A stretch of DNA of 64,000 nucleotides from Eucommia ulmoides (lineage: Eukaryota > Streptophyta > Magnoliopsida > Garryales > Eucommiaceae), in the NCBI GenBank assembly GCA_016647705.1, contig CM028330.1:36097534-36161533 (forward strand), given 5' to 3'. A program made the translations under genes and the position numbers. Positions within the stretch are counted from its first letter, which is position 1. Each line of letters begins with the position of its first letter. Below, piece by piece: positions 55,287 to 64,000 of the stretch. The notes beneath the pieces are model-generated. The model ran no database searches and was not told the DNA's origin. It saw only the letters and a list, made by a program, of their open reading frames with translations.

Positions 55287-57106
55287 ATATATGTGTGTGT
55301 GTGTGTGTATGTGTATGTACGTATGTATATTTTCTTTTCATTTTCTAACAAAAACAAACAATAACATTAACATTGTCTGAGCAAGTAAGTTTGGTTGTAG
55401 TGTTTTCGATAAGAATCAAATGTGTATATCATTACTATTAGTATCATGTTTTGTCCTTATTTTTCTTAAACAAACAAAAACCAAAAAATATAAAAAGAAA
55501 AAGGAGTTTTAAATGGCTAATTTTCTACATGAAAAGAATTTTGTGTTTTAATCTAAAAAAAATAAACTTTAAGTTTTTTCCCCCTTCAAAAATGGTCTTT
55601 AACTTTATTTTTTTTTTGAAAGGGAAATGTCTTTAAAAGATATTTTTTTCTAAACTTAAATGTCTTTAAAATATATTTTTCTAAACTTAAATATCTTTAA
55701 AAATGTGTTTTTCTAAACTTAAATATCTTTAGAAGGTACTTTTCTAAACTTAATGTCTTTAATAAATATTTTTTTAAACATTTATTGTCTTTTAAAAGTA
55801 TTTTTCTAAACTTGTTTTCCTAAAACTATTTTTCATGTCGTCTTTTGAAACTTTGTTTTTAAAAATAAATGATTTTCCTTAAAAGTTATTATGTCTTTTT
55901 TCAAAAAGATGTCTTTTACAAGTTTTTTACAAAAATTATATTTATTACTTGTTTTCATAAAATATGTGTTTTTGTTATTACTTTTCTTTAAAAAAAAAAA
56001 AATTCCCGAAATGGGTTTTGAAAGGAAGGTTCTTCTTTTAAAGTAATTTTTAAAGTTTTCTTAAAACAAGCTCTTTTAAAAAGACTATATGTTTTTTAAG
56101 ATCCCTTTTCCAAATCATTTATGTAAAAAATCATTTCCCAAGTTTTAGCAAAAATATTTTATTTCCAAGAAGTTCTTTCTAAAAAGTCATTCTTCCAAAA
56201 ATGTCTCTTTCAAAATTTTTTTACTTTTTATTTGGAACTTTGTTTTTATTAGTCAAAAAGTAAAAGTTTGTAACTCATTTCTTAACAAAAAAATATTTTT
56301 TTAAAGATGTTTTCCCAAAGAAGATTCTTGAGATATTTTTTCGTATTTTCTAAAATTATTTCTACAAATAAATGTTTTTTTTTTATATATGCATTGTTAA
56401 AACTTTTTTTTTTTTAAGTCTTCTTTACTTGAAACACATGGATTTTCACATTCTATTTTTTTTAATTACTTAAATTTATTTTACTCTTTTTCTTCTCTTT
56501 AAAAACACACACTAGTTTTTGTCAAGACATCCTTAACTAAACAATAAAAACTCCCCTCGAAGGCTAAACTTATCAATTCTTCCATAATCGATAGGATGTC
56601 TAAAATAGGGACGTTGTTCTTTATTTATTGTTTTGTTTTATCTGTTGTTGTTTTTTCTTAAATGTTTTTTTCTTTCATCTTTACAAAAAACAAAAATAAA
56701 AAAGACAAAAATAGTAAAAAGGGGAATTAGTGTGTTAACTAACTTAGGTACCTTCTTCAGAGCGGTGTCTTGAGAAGCCTAACAAATTTCCTGAGCATAA
56801 CCGACCACCAAACTTTAAGGAAATCTCTGGTTGAGACCAAGCATTTTTCAAGTCAAAACTTGGGTTATTTCTAAAATAAAATATTTTTTAGAAATCGCAA
56901 TGACCTAGCACACCATTTAATTTAATGCTAGGTGGCGACTTCATTTTTCAAACAATTATTGTCCCAAAGAATATTTTCAAACTAGCGTTGAGAAAAGCCC
57001 TTGAAACTATCTTTCTAAAATGAACGGATTTTGAGAGGGACGAAACCAAATCATGTTTTCTTCTTCTTTCGCCGCTTCTTTTTTTTCCAAAATCAGGGGT
57101 GTGTCA
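55287..57106 (+). other. 3' segment of the Ogre-like LTR
   Basis: This very AT-rich stretch contains a 32-bp tandem array (55628-55812). Its last part (about 56740-57106) carries phrases such as GGTGGCGACTTCATTTTTC, which I recall from LTRs of Tat/Ogre-type elements. No gene is seen. Confidence 0.6.
55628..55812. repeat. Tandem array, about 32-bp unit, six copies
   Basis: ATGTCTTTAAAA, followed by ATATTTTTCTAAACTTA, repeats six times with lengths of about 30-34 bases and growing decay toward the right. Confidence 0.8.
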
Positions 57107-57440
57107 ATTGGCGTCTCCGCTGGGGACTTTTGAGGGTCAAGCCTAGTTGGAGTTTAGATCAATATTTGAGTCCAAAAAATGTCCAAGAAATACGTCTTCG
57201 ATTTTTAAACATAATAATTCCCTTTTATCAAAAAATATAATAAAATATATTATTAATTTTTATGCATTTGTGTGTGAGTGCATTTATTTCCCATTTACTT
57301 CTATCATGTTTTTGCTTTACACTCTGCATTTTTCTGTAATTATTTCATGTCTTCACTTTTCCACATATATTTATTGTCTTTATATTTTCGTATTTTATTT
57401 TTTGTAAGCTCACTCTAAGGCTCGAGCATCACATTCATTT
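57107..57440 (+). other. Primer-binding site and leader of the Ogre-like element
   Basis: TGGCGTCTCCGCTGGGGA at 57109-57126 is a tRNA-complementary primer-binding site. AT-rich leader sequence follows up to the CATTT at 57436-57440, where copia-4 appears to be inserted. Confidence 0.6.
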
Positions 57441-57679
57441 TGTTGATCCTAAGATTTTGATAACAATTAACTTTGATATTTTTTTCAAAACAAAAATATA
57501 ACCACCCTCCCCCTGAATCTGAGGACGGGTTTTTATAACTCATTTAAGTATCATAATGAAGATTTGAAAAATCTAATCAATAAATCATAAATTTATAACA
57601 AACTCCCCCTTCATAAAACATCACTAATTTCTCCCCCTTTGTCATCTTCAAAAACAAAATTTAAAGGGGGGGACATACA

Positions 57680-58715
57680 AAGATAATTAACTTTAGGCAT
57701 TCATATAATAGAAGCATATTGGAATTTATTTATTTTAACAACAAAACATTAACACTATGTATAAATATCAAATCTATTCAATCTATCAAAATCCACACTA
57801 AAAACATCATTCTTAATTATGCAATCTCTCACTATATAAGTGTGAATAAAATAATTCATTTTAAGGAAAAAAATATAATCTTTGAAACATTAAGACATGA
57901 AACATCTTTCAATAATAGTTTATGAAGCTATCAATATACTGCATACTTATTTCATAAAAATTTCAGCTCAATTTTTCAACAATAATCATTAACGCTCAAG
58001 AACATGAATCATATTTCAATCAATAACATGCATATTAAAAATATTATCTCGTAACATGCTCAATCCCTTACACAATAATAATCATTTAAAAATTCAGAGG
58101 ATATGAAACATATAAGAATGACTTATTGCCATGTATACAGCCAGATACTTAATTCATATAAATATATCCATGTGAGCATATAATCACAATTCTAAACAAT
58201 TCAAATCAAATATATCATTCTTTATCATTTAGTTTACCTCAATTAAAATATCATGCATTTTAATAAATCAAATAATAACAAATTTAGCTCAATTCAACTT
58301 ATTTGTATAAAAGTAAATAGCATGAATGATAGCACATTATACGAATAGTCCTAAAAATATATGCAACACATAATTAGCATTATTTAGTGAAATCACAAAT
58401 ACTCGATTAATCTTCTAAATCACATAACATGCTTTAAAATAAACACATAATCACTACTTGATATAAACATATAAAGACATGTTAATACCCCTTAACTAAA
58501 TGTGATTTTCAGAATCACCATATAATATTTTTAAGATAACAAATAAACACATCATTGAAAATAAGTCTTAGAAACTATTATCAACTTACCTATTTAAAGT
58601 TGGGCACCTCCCTCTTTAACAAATTTAACGAATTTAAAATGCAGAGGAATAAGAGTACCTTTTATATCTTTCGGGGCGACTTTACTTTTTACCTCATTTG
58701 TACCATCGATTGATT
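57680..58715. other. AT-rich non-coding stretch within copia-4
   Basis: About 1 kb is very AT-rich with no recognisable domain. Confidence 0.5.
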
Positions 58716-58785
58716 TGAGTATATGATTTCTCTTAGCCGATGGCTTTGGTCCTCTTTCCTGCTTTCGCTTGCTGCTTATGGGTTC

Positions 58786-59000
58786 TTTGTAACTTCACAT
58801 CTCAAATTTGGTGCATATTTTCTATTTACATATGTCATTTGTGACTTTTTTGTAGCTTCACATTTTGATTTCGGTACATTCTTTTTGTTTGCACATGTCG
58901 ATTGTTGCTTCTTTAAAACCTCACATCTCGACTTCGGTATACCTTTACACTTTATACATATCGCTTGTGAATCCCTGGTAACTTCCCGTTTTCATTTTGA
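58786..59000 (-). repeat. 63-bp tandem repeat, 3.5 copies, next to copia-4 gag
   Basis: Anchors AACTTCACATCTCAAATTTGG, AGCTTCACATTTTGATTTCGG, AACCTCACATCTCGACTTCGG and AACTTCCCGTTTTCATTTTG lie at about 58791, 58854, 58917 and 58980, exactly 63 bases apart. The period is a multiple of three, so in a translated ancestor it would give a 21-residue repeat just downstream of the zinc knuckle. Confidence 0.85.
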
Positions 59001-59780
59001 TATAATCTCTCTGGTTGTTCCTTTCGGTCCAGTCCCAATACTATGTAACTTTGCACAAGCCAATTGTGTAGCTCTTTTCGGTATACATTTCACTTTGGAT
59101 CCATTCTTAGCCATAAACTTAGGGTTTCTGAACGAACATGATACTTTAAAATGTCCAACCCTTTTGCAATAATTGCATCTCAACTTCGACTCAATTCTTT
59201 TGGTAATAAGGGCAAATATCGGAGTTCTCTTATCATTATTTGATGCTTCAGAACTGCTGGAATCCGTATCATCCCATGTTTCTTTCGTAGGTCTCTCTTT
59301 TCTCTTTAGATTACTTTCTGATCCAGCCTCATACTGTTGCACAACCATCTCATGGGTTATTAAATCAATGATGAGTTCATCAGTAGTGAGTTTGATAAGA
59401 TCTTTGACCTCCTTGATTGCAATCACTTGATCAGTTCCCTCCTATGTGTCTTTCAATGTATCCCATATTTCTTTCGCAGAAGCACAACCTAAAATTTTCT
59501 TGTACATATTTGCATCTAAAGAACAAAGCAAAATGTTAGTAGCCTGTGAGTTAATAGATAATTTTCCTTTATCAAAGGAACTCAGTTGCTCATTTCTCTT
59601 GGCTATTCTATTTTCCATAGAAGTATATGGACCGTCTTCAATAACCAACCATGTCTCGTAATTAGTGGCCTGCAAAAAAATAATCATTCTATTATTCCTA
59701 ACAGCATAATTGCTACATGTAAACAATGGTGGATGGTGCATAGAAAGTCCCTCACCTAGTGTGCCTATCGTGTGTGCCAT
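58990..59780 (-). pseudogene. gag segment of copia-4
   Basis: Two adjacent open segments on the - strand carry a UBN2-type gag and a CCHC knuckle, the nucleocapsid part. Similar plant gags belong to copia lineages with long LTRs; lineage was not settled. It is part of a fossil. Confidence 0.8.
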
Positions 59781-59838
59781 GTGATCTTTATTAGTTAGTG
59801 TTTTAAGCTAATCGAGCTAAACCAACTCAGATGCCAAT

Positions 59839-60827
59839 TGTTGGCCCAGTGGAATACCCAAGGGGGGGTGAATTGGGTATTTAAAAAATTTATCAGAATA
59901 AAACATTAATAAGTCAAATAATTAATTTTAATCCTAAATTAATTAGTATCTTTATATCACAGCGGAATTAATTAATCAACTAAGTGCACACTCAAACAAT
60001 AAAAATAGCAAAGTAAATATTGCAGCATACTACGATATATTCTGATTCACTAAGTTACTCTTGGCTAGTCCAGTCCTCCGAGCCCCACAGAGATTCGCAC
60101 CTACTAATACTCAAGATTCCTTTAAAGGTAGGAACCAAACCCTCACACCGATTCTTTTACAGGTTCAGAATCAACCTTTATAAAATTCTTTTCCCAGGCT
60201 AAGCAAAAACATCTATTTTTTATAGGTTAAAGAATACTTAATTCTTTTTAACACTAAGGTCAAAGAATCAAAATCTCAATTTCTAAGATCAATTTTCAAA
60301 AGATAAACAAGTAATGCAATAATAGAATATAATTGGAAAGATCTCACCCGAAATCCACAGAAAGAATAATTAGAATGATGTAATTTCAAATCTGGTAGCA
60401 GCAAAGATTAATAGCAATTGATATTCAAGATCGCCTCTCAGAATAGCTCACATAATATCTCAGAATAATAACTCTTATAAAAGCTCACAAATGATCTTAA
60501 CTCTTTTAGCTCTCTCGATATTGATTAATGATTTATGAAATTCGCAGGTCTATATATATGAAAAATAAATCAGCTCTCTAACGGCTAGTTCTCATGTGTC
60601 ATGATAATTAAATACTCTTTTAAACCCCATTTATTATTATGACTTCATTTTGGTTTAATACAATTAATAATAGCTTTTAAAACTTTTGATTAAGCCGCCC
60701 AAATATTTCTCAATCTCAATTAATTAGAATAGAATCAATTTTATGTACCTAATTGAGAAACATTAAAAATTAATGAACCAAATCAATAGGATTTAAACAT
60801 TAGGTGAAGCATATCTTAAATATAATA
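59839..60827. repeat. Left arm of the 2.7-kb inverted repeat
   Basis: This 989-bp arm begins TGTTGGCCCAGTGGAATACC. It matches the complement of 62512 down to 61157 at an estimated 90-95 percent where aligned; both arms share the GGGGGGGTGAATTGGG start. Related chance frames in the two arms (60020-60202 + and 62147-62329 -) reflect the duplication. Confidence 0.9.
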
Positions 60828-61156
60828 ATATCCCCGAAATCTCTCTCAAATCCCAACTAAAAACGACTACTTTTGGATATAATCTCGGAATAAACAGAAT
60901 CCTAAAACAGCACGTCCGGTCGACCGGTCAGTCGACTTTCCTATTCAGGACGTAGCCAAGCCATCGCTGCTGCGTTCATGGGTCGACTTGTCTGTCGACT
61001 TGAAGATTGAGAGAGTTCGTTTTGCCATTACCGGTCGACATACCTGTCAACTTAGAGATACAGAGATTTCAGTTTCTCTTTACAGGTCGACCTGCCTGTT
61101 GACTTAAAGATACAGGTTGTTTCTGCTGCTTGGTCCGGTCGACTCATCAGTCGACT
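60828..61156. repeat. Loop of the inverted repeat with five GTCGAC-rich motifs
   Basis: Five copies of a 21-base motif GGTCGAC-N7-GTCGACTT (some degenerate) begin at about 60918, 60981, 61033, 61085 and 61137, at spacings of 63, 52, 52 and 52. GTCGAC is itself palindromic. No coding frame is recognised. Confidence 0.85.
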
Positions 61157-62512
61157 TATTATATTTAAGATATGCTTCACCTAATGTTTAAATCCTATTT
61201 TTAATGTTTCTCAATTTAGTACATAAAATTGATTCTATTCTAATTAATTGAGATTGAGAAATATTTGGGGGGCTTAATCAAAAGTTTTAATAGATTATTA
61301 AGTGTATTGAACCAAAATGAAGTTATAATGATATATGGGGTCTAAGAGAGTATTTAATTGTCATGACACATGGGAACTAGCCGTTAGAGAGCTGATTTAT
61401 TTTCCATATATATTGACCTGCGAATTTCATAAATCATTAATCAATATTGAGAGAGCTAAAAGAGTTAAAATCATTTGTGAGCTTTTATAAGAGTTATTAT
61501 TCTGAGATATTGTGTGAGCTATTCTGAGAGACGCTCTTGAAGATCAATTGCTATTAATCTTTGCTGCTACCGGATTTGAAGTTACATCATTCTAATTATT
61601 CTTTCTATGGATTTCGGGTGAGATCTTTCCAATTATATTCTATTATTGCATTACTTATTTATCTTTTGAAAATTAATCTTAGAAATTGTTTCTGATTTTT
61701 ATTGAAGAAAATTTTTATAAACAATTTCTTGAATCTGATTACGTGCTCATTTATTTGCTACCCATATCTTGTTTAAAATCATATTTTCAATCTCATATTT
61801 TTCTATCACTAGATTTGGCATATTAATCGAGTTATTATTTATCTAGGGTGGTAAAAGCTCCGAGTGAGATATTCTGCTTATCAATTTGTATTGGTGAGTA
61901 GTATGATGGATTAAATACTGTTGGAGGTATTTAATCAAAGGGTAGCCGAGTTTCAGTCTTTTCCTGTAAAGAGATTGAGGTAATGATTCTTCCTGAATAG
62001 AATTATGTTTTGAGTGATTTTTGTAACTGTTAAATCCTTACCGGGTAAAAGGATATTTGGAGTGATTGGTGAGGTTTTAATTCTTTGGCCTTAGTGTTAA
62101 AAAGAATTAGGTTATTCTTTAACCTATAAAAAATAGAGGTTCTTCCTTAGCTTAGGAAAATGATTTTGTAAAGGTTGATTCTGAACCTGTAAAAGAATCG
62201 GTGTGATGGTTTGGTTCCTACCTTTAAAGGAATCTTGAGCATTAGTGGGTGCGAATCTCCGTGGGGCTCGGAGGACTGGACTAGCCAAGAGTAGCTTGGT
62301 GAACCAGAATATATCGTGGTATGCTGCAATATTTACTTTGCTATTTTTGTTGTTTGGGTGTGCACTTAGTTGATTAATTAATTCCGCTGTGATATAAAGA
62401 TAATAATTAATTTAGGATTAAAATTAATTATTTGATTTATTGAAGTTTTATTCTGATAAATTTTTTAAATACCCAATTCACCCCCCCTCTTAGGTATTCC
62501 ACTGCGCCAACA
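61157..62512. repeat. Right arm of the 2.7-kb inverted repeat
   Basis: This 1356-bp arm ends GCGCCAACA. It carries about 367 bases, roughly 61690-62065, with no partner in the left arm. That segment includes GAGTGATTTTTGTAAC- and GGTGAGATATTC-like words. Confidence 0.9.
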
Positions 62513-62517
62513 CATTT

Positions 62518-64000
62518 GTATACATTATGAAAAACCTAAAGTCATGGACCTCATTAGGAGGCCGACAATAGGGGTTGAAGTCATGCGATTTAATCATGCC
62601 GATCAGAGCCTCGAAACCTTGGAGAATTAGAAAGATGAGTTAATAGAAGTAAGGCCACGCGATTCATCTGCCGGCATTCAGCTTCAAAACTCGTCATGCT
62701 TGGATCACCAACCAACGATGGATGTTCTACTGGGAAGGACGCCAGATGTTTGAAGATCTGGGAGTCAAACCTTTCAAGGATGCATTAGTAGAAAAGTTGT
62801 GAACCTCATATAGTGAACCTATGATAGAATGATTCCCAAAACCCTTATGCATTTAGGACACTATTTTCGAGAGAAACATTTTATCCTGCTTTATATATAT
62901 TATGTTTGTATATATTTTACCCTGAAACAATATAAAGAAAATATCTAGAATTAGTAAATAATAGAATAGCCAGTATAGGAATTTTCATTCTCCCCCACTT
63001 TTATAAGCCTGTTCACAGTCAGATATATTTTCCAAATTTGACCGTTGAGCAAGCCATTGGAAGAATAATGTGAATCTTTATTTTGACTATACAATGTTTT
63101 ATTAGGCTTGCAAATTTTGTTTTGTTTGGATTCAAGCCCTGTTTTAGTTTGAGGTTGATAGTAGCAAAGAATTGAGATAAAATGTCCATTTACCCAAATA
63201 AAGGTGTCAATCGAGTTTATAAATTCAAGAAAGGACTCCCTGCCTGTGGGGAAGTTATGTCAAAATTTGATATGGTTTTAATCTATAAAATTTGAAAGTA
63301 ATGGAAATCTTATTTCAACTAAGTCATGATCAAACCCAAACGCTTTTGTAAACTATGGTACTAACCTGATTTTTTCCATATAAAGGAAAATTGCTCCATG
63401 TAGAAAAACTCTCATCTCCCGTTCACCGATTTGCACTCGTGCATAAGCATGACAGCCTATCCAAATGGAAGACACAGAGGAATGATCGAATGAACCCGTC
63501 AGGATGACCCAACTAAGAGAAGACATGGTCTCGTTGGATGCAACAATCTAGAAGGATGACATGACAAAATAATCCCTTCACAAAATTGGTCACACTCGAT
63601 AACCCGAACCTATCTTCAATAAAGGGTCGGCGAGGAGCTGAAGAACGTCATCGTCGGAAGTGCTGAAAAATCCCTTCGTATAATTGGTCACTATCGATAA
63701 CCTGAGCTACCTTAACAAGGGATACCGGCGAGAAGTAGAGGTCATCCGACAACCATCCGAATTTTAAACTTCGGATCCAACAACAAGTTTGTACATAAAT
63801 GAAAAAACCCTTTTGTATACTCGGACATACCCAATAACCCGTGCCCACCCGAGCAAGGGCGACAAGGACCAGAGTCCATGTCTTAGAAACTTGGGCCCAC
63901 TGTTGGATGAAGACACTACCAGAAAGATACACTCACCACAACAAGGGCCAATTGTAGATTACTATCTTCGGAAACTCTACAACACTTTCTGCATTTTACA
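62518..64000 (+). other. Unrecognised region after copia-4, probably interior of the Ogre-like element
   Basis: If copia-4 is a single insertion, this continues the Ogre-like leader and gag region. Near 62680-62800 a coding-like stretch reads WITNQRWMFYWEGRQMFEDL, which I do not recognise. No complete frame is present. Three decayed repeats lie at 63565-63870. Confidence 0.35.
63565..63870. repeat. Decayed repeat, three copies
   Basis: ATCCCTTC-N4-AATTGGTCAC-N-CGATAACC, followed by AACAAGGG-CGGCGAG, recurs near 63573, 63669 and 63806 (third copy weaker). Confidence 0.55.

Larger units (their letters stand above)
41151..57106 (+). mobile_element. Very long Ogre-like LTR, interrupted by nested insertions
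   Basis: The start TATAGACACTGAATTTTGTC resembles plant Tat/Ogre LTR starts. The end AGGGGTGTGTCA is followed directly by the primer-binding site TGGCGTCTCCGCTGGGGA (57109-57126), close to the TGGCGACTC-GCTGGGGA site of Ogre/Tat elements. The LTR is interrupted by a hAT element (41762-42748) and the 12-kb gypsy-3 (43307-55286). Without them it would be about 3 kb. A TATA-like CCTATAAAAGG lies near 42845. The internal region after 57126 is mostly unrecognised. The matching 3' LTR would be outside the window. Confidence 0.65.
57441..62512 (-). mobile_element. Ty1-copia fossil (copia-4) with hairpin LTR-like unit
   Basis: CATTT occurs at both borders (57436-57440 and 62513-62517), consistent with a single 5-kb insertion starting TGTTGATCC and ending GCGCCAACA on the + strand. 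The recognised part is a gag of the UBN2 type at about 59780-58990 on the - strand (YETWLVIEDGPYTSMENRIA, KEIWDTLKDT, and a CCHC knuckle CNYCKRVGHFKVSC). A TTGGCATCTGAGTTGG segment at 59824-59840 resembles a copia primer-binding site next to the inverted-repeat unit at 59839-62512. Polypurine-like GGGGGAG words occur near 57510-57670 in complement. I could not pair an LTR at the left border with one at the right, so the outer limits are tentative. Confidence 0.55.

Noticed and set aside
55451-56700. Lysine/phenylalanine-rich frames
   Set aside because: They reflect A- and T-rich sequence of the Ogre-like LTR.
58723-59172. A 149-codon hydrophobic frame resembling a membrane protein
   Set aside because: It is the antisense shadow of the copia-4 gag and its 63-bp repeats.
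60020-62329. Paired 60-codon frames in opposite orientation as a gene pair
   Set aside because: They are the same non-coding LTR-like sequence in the two hairpin arms; no conserved domain.

Overview
This window is nuclear DNA of a flowering plant. It has GT-AG introns in host genes, many plant LTR retrotransposons (Ty1-copia and Tat/Ogre-like Ty3-gypsy), hAT, Mutator-like and PIF/Harbinger DNA elements, an Au-type SINE, and AT-rich intergenic DNA. I see no bacterial genes, organellar DNA or CRISPR array. The species cannot be named from the sequence alone.

Two host genes form the framework, and they converge. The first, on the + strand, is the 3' part of a probable DUF1350-family gene. Its last three exons are at 5762-5851, 5934-6065 and 18016-18153, and the last intron is about 12 kb long and full of retrotransposons. 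The second, on the - strand, is a complete five-exon UPF0114-family gene, predicted to encode a plastid membrane protein of 296 residues. Its exons run from 38448 down to 22711 and its two largest introns are 8.5 kb and 5.8 kb. Every predicted exon joins in frame across GT-AG borders despite the inserted elements. The two stop codons lie about 4.6 kb apart.

Layout. 1-5760: a copia fossil cut by a Mutator-like element. 5762-6065: DUF1350 exons. 6066-18015: the giant intron, with a gypsy fossil (itself carrying a solo LTR) and an antisense copia element with both LTRs. 18154-22710: intergenic DNA with a decayed repeat array, a SINE and a Harbinger transposase relic. 22711-38448: the UPF0114 gene; intron 4 holds a copia element with a hAT element inside it, and intron 3 holds several tandem duplications and a long hairpin Mutator-like element. 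38690-64000: a nested pile of retroelements. A gypsy gag fossil is followed by a very long Ogre-like LTR (41151-57106). That LTR is interrupted by a hAT element and by a 12-kb Tat-like gypsy element on the - strand, which itself contains a roughly 2-kb LTR-like insertion. Beyond the LTR lies a copia gag fossil attached to a 2.7-kb hairpin with a GTCGAC-rich loop.

All retroelements here are fossils with multiple disruptions. Several insertions are supported by exact or near-exact target-site duplications that I could read directly. I found no clear new biological system. The most unusual structures are the 2.7-kb inverted-repeat LTR-like unit with its five-copy GTCGAC loop motif, the reading frames antisense to gypsy-3, and the two host genes that keep open, spliceable frames through TE-filled introns.
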